Assembly: GCF_963169125.1 (NCBI RefSeq)
Contig: NC_084794.1
Location: 228,187,219 to 228,251,218, forward strand
Length of the DNA: 64,000 nucleotides
Reading direction: 5' to 3'
Origin: Humulus lupulus
Taxonomy: Eukaryota > Streptophyta > Magnoliopsida > Rosales > Cannabaceae
Position 1 is the first letter of the stretch. Each line of letters starts with the position of its first letter. Below the pieces are notes generated by a model. That model searched no databases and was not told the origin of the DNA. It saw only the letters and a list, made by a program, of their open reading frames with translations. Shown in pieces: positions 21,598 to 31,370 of this stretch. A program made the position numbers and the translations under genes.

Positions 21598-24500
21598 ATG
21601 GCGAGCGACAGATGCTGGATGAGTGCGAGGAATCGTTGGTCTCTTGAGTATAGAAATGGTGTTAAGGAGTTCTTCGGGTCGCTAAAAATATGGTGAACGA
21701 TCGGGGTTTGACTCGTTGTTCATGCAAGAAATGTGGGAATGTTATGTTCCAGCCTATAAATGTAATTTCGATGCATTTCAACAATGGCATCATACAGTCC
21801 TACAAAGTGTGGCATTATCATGGATAGGCGCTACCGCCGCCACCAGATGTGGAACGAGATTAGGATAGAGATGAGATAGCAGATATCCTGGAGGATGTTT
21901 ACGCTGAAGTTGACACTCCCGCTGGAAACTATAATGATCGTCCCCATGATGATGTTCAACATCGCGACAAGTATGACAATTTATTTAAGGAGATGTCAAG
22001 TGAACTGTACCTGGGTTGCAGAAAGTATTATGCGTTGAACTTCTTGGTGAAGCTGATGCATCTGAAAGTTATTAACAAGTGTAACAATCATTACTTTGAT
22101 GGTTTGCTGGAATTGTTAGTCGACGTTATGCCTGACGGAACAATTTTACCTAAGTCTAACTATGAGGCGAAGACAAAGTTGCAGAGTATTGGATTGGGAT
22201 ATGAGTCCATTGATGCTTGCAAGCATGACTGTGCATTGTTTTGGAAGGAGAATGCGAATTTCGAATTCTGTCCAGTTTGTGGTGAGTGTTGCTGGTAAGA
22301 TAATCGTGGGAACGGGAAGAAAGTGGCTCATAAGGTAATGCAGTACTTTTTGTTGACGCCGAGATTGAAAAGGTTGTACAGTTCGAGATATACTACAGAG
22401 GATATGAGATGGCACTATTCTAAAAGGCCAAAAGAAGATGGTGTGATGAGGCACCCCACTGATAGTAAGGCGTGGAAGCACCTTGATGAGTTGTACCCAT
22501 CTTTCCCTGCCGAACATCGAAATGTTAGGCTTGGGTTGGCTACAGATGGTTTCAATTCTTTTGGGAACATGAGCAACTCTTACAGCATGTGGCTTGTGAT
22601 ACTTGTCCCATACAACTTGCCGCCGTGGAAGTGCATGAAACCATAGTCATTAATGTTGTCTATTCTAATTCTAGGTCCTTCTTCACTTGAAAAAGATATT
22701 GATGTCTATATGAGACCTTTGCTTGACGAGTTGAAGGAGTTATGGGTGAATGGTGTCGAGACAAGAGATGCATACAATAGTAACTTGTTCAATATGTGTG
22801 CAACAATCTTGTGGACCATTAACGACTACCTAGCTTATGCTATGATGTCTGGGTGAAGCACAAAAGGGTAGAAGGCGTGCCCCACATGTAATGAAGAAAC
22901 TCCCTCTATAGGGATTAGAAGTAAAATTGCATACATTGGCCATAGAAGGTTTCTTGGTATGGATCATGAATGGAGGAGTAAACGAGCACTATTTGATGGT
23001 AACAAGGAACTCAGGCCACCACCGAAAGATTACTCCGGTGATGATGAGTCGAAGCGATTAGAGAATTTGCATATTAGATAACCTGGGAAACACAAAGAAT
23101 TTGGTGGTGTGAAACACAAAAGGGCTTCGACTGAACTTAATTGATTGAAGAAAAGCATATTTTTCACGCTTGCTTATTGGAAGGAATCATTGCTGAGGCA
23201 TAACTTGGACGTAAGCACATTGAGAAGAATGTTTGCGATAGTGTCTTGGGAACTTTGTTGAACTTAGATGGAAAATCTAAAGACACTGACAAGGCAAGAC
23301 TTGATCTAGCAGACATGAAAATTAGGGAAAAACTCCACCTCCGCAAAGAGGGAAACAAATGGAAGAAACCGCACGCCAGCTACACCCTCAGTGTCCCGGA
23401 GCGTCGAGTCTTCTGTGAATTTGTGAAGTCACTTGAATTCCCGGATGGTTTTGCTGCAAACCTTTCAAAGAATGTCATTCTAAATGATGGCAAGATAACT
23501 AGGCTGAAATCACACGATTGCTGCGTGTTGTTTCAGCAGTTGTTGCCTGCCGCAATTAGATCGTATTTGGTTCCTGAAGTTCGGAAGCCAATTATTGAGT
23601 TGTGCAGTTTTTTCAAAAAACTTTGTTCATGGACTTTGAATGTGAAAGACCTTGAGAAGATGGAGACAGACATTATCACAATTTTATGCAAGTTGGAAAT
23701 GATTTTTCCTCCTGAATTTTTCGACATTATGATGCATTTGGTTTTGCGTCTTCTGAAAGAGGTAATTCTTCGTGGTCCCGTGCACTTTAGGTGGATATAT
23801 CCCATTGAACGTTCAATGGCGGTTTATAAACAGTATGTAAGAAATCGTGCATGTCCGGAAGGTTCAATTGCAGAAGCTTACGTGGTGAACGAGGCCTTAA
23901 CCTTTTGCTCAATGTACCTCTGGGGGGTTAAGACTCGATTCAATCGACTTGAGGAATGACGATCGTGTTGAATCCCAACCAAATCAGGAATATTCTATTT
24001 ATAAGGTTGTTGGTCATCCATTTGGTAAGAAATCAAGTATGCTCCTCAATCCGCAGTTAAAGCAAAAGACTGAGTGGTATATCTTGAACAATTGTGCCGA
24101 AATTAAGGAGTACCTTAGGTGTGTTTTCTAGTCTTTTTCAATAAATTTGTTTGGTTTGTATACCGAGTAAAGGCAAAAATCATAACATTGTTGTCCGTTT
24201 GTAGTGAGCATATGGATGAATTAAGATGACGGGGGGCTCGAATCTTGAAGTTCGACAAGAAGCTGAGTTTCCTCAGTGGTTCAAAGAACGAGTATGTATA
24301 TTAGTCAATTCCTTTCCGAAACCCCACTTAATCAATCCAAAACTAACTTTCAATGTTTATTTTGATAGGTGAACGGTTTGCATGAGTCAACACCTATTGA
24401 AGTTAATAATGAATTGTATGCTCCGCAAACAAATCAAGCGGCACCGTGTTCTCTTATCCAGGTATGATAGTGAATGGTGTCAAATTTGTGATTCTTGGTC

Positions 24501-25170
24501 GTGATATGAAGCTTAAAACAAAAAATTGCGGTGTAATGGTGCCAAGTGAGGAAGGAGTGAACTACTATGGAGTTCTGGAAGAAGTAATTGAATTGCCTAC
24601 TTGATGGGTTACAGTGTTCTCCTATTCAAGTGTAGATGGTTCAATACAAGTAAAATTAAAGTGGAATCCAATTTTACGAGCGTATATGTCAATGAAGAAT
24701 GTTATAAAGATGATCCTTTAGTTCTTGTATCTCAAGAGAAGTTGGTGTATTATCTTCGAGATGTGAAAATTGGGGATGATTGGAGGTTCGTTAATGAATA
24801 CATTTCGAGCAATGTATGAGATTTCTCAAATTTCAATGTTGATGATACTGAGACAACAAATGATATACCAATATTGCAAGAAGTTAATTCTTCTTCATTT
24901 TAGTTATGGGTAGAACTTTCAATTTTTTATAATCTTCAGTATGATCGGGTTAATGTCAATCCCACTGAAGTGTACAACATCGATGATTTGGTTGGCGAAG
25001 GTTCAGATGCATTTGTTGTCGATGATGAATTTGAATTTGAAGACGACACGTTGGCCGAGTATGAAGACGATGAGGATGACGACAATGTTCTAGTCGATAG
25101 TGATAGTGATAGTGATAGTGGTGTCGGTAATGATGTTGTAGTTAGTGATGATGAGGGCAATGATATGTAA
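21598..25170 (+). pseudogene. tnpD: TnpD / TNP2 transposase of the CACTA element (with DUF4218 and DUF4216)
   Basis: The ATG at 21598 opens MASDRCWMSARNRW, the start of the transposase-associated N-terminal domain (cysteines in RCSCKKCGNVMF). Next is the TNP2 domain (about 21960-23230: LGLATDGFNSFGNMSNSYS, YNLPPWKCMKP, DYLAYAMMSGWSTKG.KACP). DUF4218 follows (23500-23950: SHDCCVLFQQLLPAAIR, KLEMIFPPEFFDIM, YVRNRACPEGSIAEAY), then DUF4216 (24600-24819) and an acidic Asp/Glu tail ending at 25170. Two small GT-AG introns keep the frame: 24119-24204 and 24292-24368. Stops and frameshifts (for example 22297, 22644, 23081) make it a pseudogene. The protein would cut the element ends. Confidence 0.88.
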
Positions 25171-25260
25171 TTTGAACAAATATATGTAACTTTTTATTTA
25201 ATTAAATGAAAACTTTATTTATTATCATTAATTAATGATAGTATCATATATACGTACAAT

Positions 25261-25881
25261 GCACCTAGTGGATGCCTTGGGGATAGTAAATGTATTCATG
25301 TACTGGTACTCATTTTTTCAAGATATTTGATGAAATATCTTGAAAAAATCAGTATTAGAACATGTCTACTTACTATCTCCAAGGGGTCCACTAAGTCAGA
25401 ATATGGTAGGTTGGGAAAGACAATAAGTAATAAAATGTTAATTATATATATATATAAAAGTAATAAACATGCATCTAGTGGATGCCTTGGGGATAGCCAA
25501 TGTATTCTTGTACTACTCCTCATTTTTTCAAGATGTTTGAGAAACATTTTGAAAAAATTAGGAGAAGTACATGACTGCTTACTATCTCCAAGGGATCCAC
25601 TAGATCGGAATATGGTAGGTTGGGAAAGACCATAAGTAATAAAATGTTAATTTTATAACAAAAAACAACAGACATGCACCTAGTGGATGCCTTGGGGATA
25701 GCCAATGTATTTATGTACTATTCCTCATTTTTTCAAGATGTTTGAGAAACATCTTGAAAAAATGGGAGAAAAATACATGACTGCTTACTATCTCCAAGGG
25801 ATCCATTAGGTCGAAATAGGGTAGGTTGGAAAAGACCATAAGTAATAAAATGTTAATTTTATAACAAAAAGCAATTGACAT
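25261..25881. repeat. Three tandem ~206-bp units, each a long hairpin
   Basis: Units start at 25261, 25471 and 25676 (210, 205 and 206 bp). Each begins gc(a/t)c(t)agtggatgccttgg and pairs with ctatctccaaggg(a/g)tcca. It has an inner dyad cattttttcaagatgttt/aaacatcttgaaaaaatg (perfect in unit 3), then a single-stranded aagtaataaaatgttaatt spacer. They sit between tnpD and tnpA. No coding function is evident. Confidence 0.9.
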
Positions 25882-25923
25882 ACGTAATTTGAATTAGTTA
25901 ATTAATGAAGATTTTAATGTAGA

Positions 25924-28478
25924 ATGACCGAACCAAGTAATGACATCGGTGGTGGCTCTAAGAGGGGTAGGGGAGCTTATTACGGTGCCAATATCGAGAA
26001 GGAGCTAGCCACCAAAAAAGTTAGAGTTTGATGCACAAACTGGAAAAGCTATTTAAACGTGCGGCAAGTGGTTCAACAATTTCATGGATCATTATATGCA
26101 TGACACCGTACCCCCAACTACACTAGCTTGGGAACAAGTAACGCCAGCTGATATCAAAGTTATTCGGCATAGGTTATCCGTAAGCATTTTTTAAATCTTT
26201 AATAACTCACTATTAAAGATTTTGTCTATCTTCATAATATTTTAACAAATTCCAAATTTAATTGTGATTTTAGGACAAATTAATTTATCTACAAGACAAT
26301 CCAGTAATCAATGATGCCATGATAAGAAAAATGAAAAAGTATCTGAGTGATTGGCGCCACACGATGAAGAAACACTAGGTAGAGGTTGGAGGAGAGGTGG
26401 ATAACGAGAGAGCGAAGTCAAAACCTTTTGGGTCGATTAATTCTTCTGATTAGGCAATTCTATGCGATTTTTGGGCTAACGATTCTCAGCAGGTATGCCT
26501 TAGTTTTTACATTAATGTTTAATTATAAAATTATAATCTAGATTAATGAGTATTATTTTTTGTTTGAAGCGTATATCGAAGAGAAATAAAGAAGCTCGAG
26601 CAAAAATGACCATACCAGGAGGACACGGTTCCAAATCCATCATTGCCCATGTTTATGATCACATAAATTATAATAACCTATATCTTTACAGTTATGAAAA
26701 TATTATAAAGGTAACAATGTTTACATAATTTATTTTTTTAGATGGACCCGTCTACTGGCCAGCTTCTGAGCATGATCGACGCATTCAAGCACCTCCACAA
26801 GAAGAAGGATAAGTGGATTAGCGATGAAGCGACGACAAAACATGTAAGTTGCCTAACTAGGGATGCACATTTTCCCTATGGGTACAGGGCCCTGTGGGGA
26901 CCCACCCCTAATGGGGCGGGGAATCCCCGTCTAAATGGGGAACATGGCGGGGATGGGGATAATTTTCAATCACCAAATATTAAATGGGGCGGGGATGGGG
27001 ATAACACTCCCCGCCCCGAGGGTTTACATTTTTTTTTTATATATTTTGTAATATTTTATATGTATTTTATATCTTTCTTTATGTGTTATTGTACTATAGT
27101 AGTAACTTTTTTAATATTTTAAATTTTATTTAGGATACTGTTTAATATTTTAAATAATAAATATTGTGAAATATTTTAATTTACATATAATTTAAGAATT
27201 TTATTTTAAAATTTTAATTTAAAATTTATTTTTTTACATAAATAGGTTCCCCGTGGGGATTCCCCACCCTGCCCCCGACAGGGAATAAGCGGGGATGGGG
27301 CGGGGACGGGGATTAAAATTATAAATGGGGACGGGGACGGGGGAAACACTCCCTGCCAATTCCCCGCCCCGTGTACATTACTATGCCTAACCTTAACTAA
27401 TTTATGATTATTTAACTTTAAAAAAGTTTAGTAAATAATTAATAAATATTAATGATTAATTGCTTGGTGTCAAAATTTATTAATTATTAATTAAATTTAT
27501 AACAATTAAATCTTTATAATCTATGTGCCAATATTTTTATGATTAATGATTGTGGACTAAGACAAAAAAAAAGAGCGTAAATAATGTTGTCCCCGTATCA
27601 GGGAGTTGGTGGGCTAAGTTAGTTTGTTCATGAAAATCCATATTTGAATCACGAACATGCAAATAGTGTTGATGTATATGTTTAGAGACGTAAATTCCCC
27701 ATTAATGGAATTAACTGCCCTTACTTTATATATCAACAATATCTTCATTATTGTGATTTAGATATGGGTTTTCATGACCAAATTAACTTTAGTCCACTTG
27801 CTCCATGATACAGGAACTAAATTAATTACATTCTTTTTCAATCACTAGTCTGCAGTCATTATTGATAGGATGTTGGCAAATAGATAATAAAATTATATTT
27901 TATATGTAGTTATATTAAAAATTTCTAAGTTATATTTTAAAATAATGTTATATTGGAATTCGAGATATGTGCTTTTTATTGTGCAGACTGAGATGACTGA
28001 GCGTCTAGCATCGCAGAGTACGACCCCTATATCATCTGCTGCTTCTTGTGTTAGCGATAATGTCGACGGTCAGTTCCCGCCTGATATGGATATTGTCACG
28101 GATGTCCTTGAGCCCCGCTCGCATTATAAGAAAGGGTTTGGGGGGTTGCCTAGGTTGAGGGCAATTGGCGCAAAGAGGGCAGCATCTTCATCAACTTCTC
28201 AAATGTCCGAGCAATTTCCACTTGAAGTGGACACCATTTTGCAGTAAACTCAGGACATTTTGCAGGAAAATAAGAACCTAAAGAAGTATACGACTAAACT
28301 TGAGAGTCGTTAACGGCGTCAAGATGTACTGCTCAGTGCTTTGTTGAAGCAGGTTGGTGTATTGGCTCCTGGTTTTACTGTCGACTTGTCAGAAGAGGAT
28401 CCGGACGAGGATGATGATGCTCGTCACATTTACTGTCAGGGGGGCATGGATGATGAGGAGGGCAGTTCACATTTGTAG
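25924..28478 (+). pseudogene. tnpA: TnpA-like (Ptta/En/Spm, transposase_24 type) gene of the CACTA element
   Basis: Starts MTEPSNDIGGGSKRGRGAYY (25924). Exons carry KVIRHRLS / DKLIYLQDNPVINDAMIRKM, a KNKEARAKMTIPGGHGSKS block, DPSTGQLLSMIDAFKHLHKK..KWISDEA (the TH/G.W-type TnpA block), and a final EMTERLASQST...GFGGLPRL and acidic coiled tail ending at the TAG at 28476-28478. Introns with GT-AG borders are 26180-26273, 26493-26569, one ending at 26741 and 26844-27986. The last is swollen by a hAT-type insertion. Stops or frameshifts near 26029, 26376 and 28244 break the frame. TnpA proteins bind subterminal repeats and assist transposition. Confidence 0.75.
26858..27383. mobile_element. hAT-type non-autonomous element, 526 bp, in the last tnpA intron
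   Basis: Flanked by an exact 8-bp duplication, tgcctaac (26850-26857 and 27384-27391), the hAT signature length. Ends are TAGGGATGCACA (left) and TAGTAATGTACA (right, minus strand), 9 of 12 matching. Inside, both shoulders are G/C-run rich (ggggcggggatgggg, and ggggacggggacggggg), separated by an AT core, and there is no gene. It lies 14 bp downstream of the intron's gtaagt donor, so splicing may have been unaffected. Confidence 0.82.
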
Positions 28479-28754
28479 AACTTTTATTTATTTATTTAAA
28501 GTTTAATTGATTAGAGATTTAATTTACTAAACTACTTTTATATTTTCCTGTTTGGTAGGGACAATAAACATTAATAGTTATAAAATATTTTTTATTTATT
28601 TATAAAATCTTAAGTTTTATTTTATTTCTAATTAAATAATATTACTAAAAAATTAAATAATTATTAATATATTAAAATCAAAATATATTAATTAATATTA
28701 ATATATTGAAAATAAAATTAGTAATATTATAAAAAAAAATTATTTAAAAAAAAA
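28479..28754. other. AT-rich 3' flank of tnpA
   Basis: About 280 bp of AT-rich sequence between the tnpA stop and the right subterminal repeats. Nothing else was recognised. Confidence 0.5.
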
Positions 28755-29176
28755 TACTTTTATCGACGCAAAATTACGTCGGTAAAAGTCTCAACCTTTA
28801 CCGGCGCAAAAATGCGCCACTACAGATATCCACTTTTGCTGTGCGCAAAAAAGCACCACTACAGATATCCACCTTTGCCAGCACAATATTACACCACTAA
28901 AAGCAACATCTTTTGCCGGTTCAAATTTGCGCCGCTAAAAGTGTTTTCCACGATCATGTGACAAATTTTTTCGTCGGCGCATCCTTATTTTTCCAGGCAC
29001 ATTTTTTCATCACTAAAAGATACATTTGTCGGCGCAGTACGTTTTGCGTCGGCAAAAGTCCCATTATCGACGGATGTACACCGTCACTTTTTGCCGACGC
29101 AAAAGCGCGTCGGGAAAGCCCAGAGGGCTTTTGCCAGTGCAAAAATGCGCTGGCAAAAGTCACGTTTTTTGCAGTG
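28755..29176. repeat. Right subterminal repeats of the third-level CACTA
   Basis: A dozen or so variants of ttttgccg(a/g)cgcaaaa and its complement occur in alternating orientation, ending gcgctggcaaaagtcacg and the terminal TGCAGTG. They match the left-end units. Confidence 0.8.
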
Positions 29177-29836
29177 CCAGCTGCAAAACATATAAAAAGA
29201 ATAATCAAACCCACTAATCCTTGAATCTTGTCGCTCTGCAGAAACCCACAAACCACATCCACCATGCGAGCACCACCATAAGTCGTTGATGCCGAGACCC
29301 ACGAATACCCAAACCCACCACCGCCTTGAACCACCGCAACTGCCCCGAACAACCATCTACAAAACAAGAAAAAAATATAGAAAAGTGAGAGTGAAAGAAT
29401 GAGAGAGGGGCGGCTAATAGTAGAGAATGAGGGTGAGAGATAAACCTTAGGGTTTTGAGGGAGAATGAGTGTCGACCCATCTTTTGTCATTTTTTTAGTC
29501 CATATAAATTGATGCTTTTGATATCAATAGCACCAGTTATAAACTAACACTAATGCATTTTTTTGGGCTTTTTTTTAATTGTTTATAATCAGCCCATTAG
29601 CGTCATTGCATAATCGATGCTATTGATACTAGAACCGTTGTAATTGATATCGAAAGCATCGATTTAATATAGTCGCGATTGATATCAGAATCATTGGTTA
29701 GGGTACTAATACAATTATTAAAAATTAAGGTCAATTTAAAACCAACGCTACGAAGCTGATTTGATCAATTGCGACAATGAGTGTGCAAAATCGATGCAAA
29801 AAAGTGACACTACAAGGAATTTTTGTTGTAGTGGAT

Positions 29837-30190
29837 TGAGAGCCCCCTGGCTCAGCTGTTTCATCTTCTTCTTGTTTGTTGAATTGATCTTAGAACATTT
29901 CTACAAAGAGTTTGTGTTAGTGATACATTAAATTAACAAGGTTAAGTAAAAAAAAAAATGAGGATACCTTCACGTCTCGGTGATGAAAATATTTGACTGC
30001 CTTCTGCGATTATTACTCTGTACATCCATCATAACAATTTCCTTCCCCATGAGTCCCATAATGCTCCTTCAAATCGTGCTTCCATTCAGAATAACATGAA
30101 GTGCAAGACTGATCAATGCTAGCCAAGATCCCGGACAATGTTGATGTGAAAAGAGCACATCAAGTGCGCATAAGAGGTTTTAAAAAATTA
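29837..30190 (-). pseudogene. Upstream exons of the first-level CACTA TnpA-like remnant
   Basis: Minus-strand readings include SCTSCYSEWKHDLKEHYGTHG (about 30108-30046) and EEDETAEPGGSQ (29875-29840). The second would run in frame through the single gat target site into SIPILHYQK at 17968-17942 if the nested element were absent. This links the two halves of the first-level element. Stops occur (near 30010). Confidence in the protein family is moderate; confidence in continuity across the insertion is better. Confidence 0.5.
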
Positions 30191-30309
30191 TTTTTCATCA
30201 ATACCAAGCCAAGATCAAATATATATATATATATAAACATTAAATCTAAACACATAAATGATATATCTAATATCTCTTGTAGCCTATCAAGTATCATCAC
30301 TATCTTTTA

Positions 30310-31370
30310 GTATAGAGTAATGAATATCCAATATTTGCTTGTTGACTTTGAGACTCACACCAAGATCTTCTACCAATTCTCAACACACTAGGACGTGTGC
30401 GAGCACGTAGAATATTTAGTACAATTTTCTAACTCTAGATATACTCAACACACGAGATCTAGAGACTTGAACAAGACAGAGCTTTTGAGAGAATAAAAAA
30501 TGTATTGATGTATTTTACAAGCTTTTGAAAACTTATGTAAAACAACCTAGAAATAACTATATATTGGCTAGGTCTAATGTGATTAGCTTTAGGTTTCATT
30601 TAATTAATTAATATTTTAATCAAATCAAAATGCCATTTAAATTATTAAATGATAAATAAATAATTAAAATTGTAAGTGATACAATTAAACCATTCAAATT
30701 GTGTCCTACCCTAGCGTTGCGCCAATCACTATGATGGGGTATGTGGCACCCTAAGGTCACTCCCAATTTTCTCATTTCCTTATTTTATTTAATAAGATAA
30801 AATATTTATCTATTTTAAATAGGGTAAATACTCATTTGATATCCTGTGTTTTATCAAAACACAGACTTAATACCCCTATATTTTTAATAATGCTCATTTG
30901 GTACACTGTAATTTGACATTGTACATGTTTGGTAACCAGGACTCAAATGTGATTCATAAAATTTTATTATTATGACCAAATTGTCCTCAATTATATGGGA
31001 TTTGAATTTAAATTTAATTACTTAATTACATATAACTTAAGATAATTTGATCATATTAATAAAATTTTATTTATCAAATTTGAGTACAGGGTACCAAATA
31101 TAAACAATTTCAAATTACATGGTACCAGATGAGCATTATTGAAAACATAAGGTACCAAGTTTGTATTTTGATAAAACACAGGATACCAAATGGTTATTTA
31201 CCCTTTTAATTAATGTCTTATTTCAAATATTCATAAATATCAATTAATTAAAAATTAATTTTATCTTATAAAATCTAATTTAATTATTATCTTATAATAA
31301 GATAATATTATTCTCTCTCAATATTAATTAATTCAAAACAATTAATATTTAATTAACTAATGTTATACCC
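30310..31370 (-). repeat. Reverse-oriented copia-like LTR remnant
   Basis: Read on the minus strand, the sequence from about 30540 to 30310 has the look of a copia LTR tail (ctctagatctcgtgtgttgag, then a gagtctcaaagtcaacaagc block). AT-rich U3-like DNA extends to 31370 and probably resumes at 33786. It is interrupted by a MITE (30822-31203) and by the solo LTR that starts at 31371. Ends were not defined; assignment is tentative. Confidence 0.4.
30822..31203. mobile_element. Mutator-like MITE, 382 bp
   Basis: The terminal inverted repeats are long: left gggtaaatactcatttga...tgtgttttatcaaaacacag, right the complement of ctgtgttttatcaaaatac...ccatttggtatcctgtg...gggtaaata. Flanking 9-mers ttttaaata (30813-30821) and ttttaatta (31204-31212) agree at 8 of 9 positions, the length expected for Mutator-like elements. 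Tandem-like gg(t/a)acca motifs recur within. No gene. Confidence 0.78.

Larger units (their letters stand above)
18485..29176 (+). mobile_element. Third-level CACTA element, formerly autonomous (tnpD + tnpA), 10.7 kb
   Basis: The left terminus is CACTACAAGAAAATAG. The right terminus (minus strand CACTGCAAAAAACGTG) has one change in the CACTA core. Both ends have dense subterminal repeats built on gccggcaaaag/cttttgcc(a/g)gcg. Two transposon genes lie inside in the usual order. Flanking trinucleotides are caa (18482-18484) and cca (29177-29179), so the target duplication is decayed or the ends are off by a base. The genes are broken, so the element cannot move by itself. Confidence 0.8.
17969..29833. 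mobile_element. Second-level CACTA element, non-autonomous, with target duplication gat
   Basis: Left end CACTACTAAAAATAAG (17969), right end on the minus strand CACTACAACAAAAATTCC (29833), flanked by gat at 17966-17968 and 29834-29836. A 3-bp duplication is the CACTA hallmark. Its own sequence (17969-18484 and 29177-29833) has subterminal repeats such as gcgttagtttta, ttgatac/ttgatatc and aaccaacgct, and no transposase. Everything between is a third CACTA inserted into it. At the right end CACTACAA (29808) and TTGTAGTG (29826) form a terminal dyad. Confidence 0.75.

Noticed and set aside
28913..29490. Overlapping frames with Cys/Lys repeats on both strands
   Set aside because: They translate the CACTA subterminal repeats and the flanking level-2 element.
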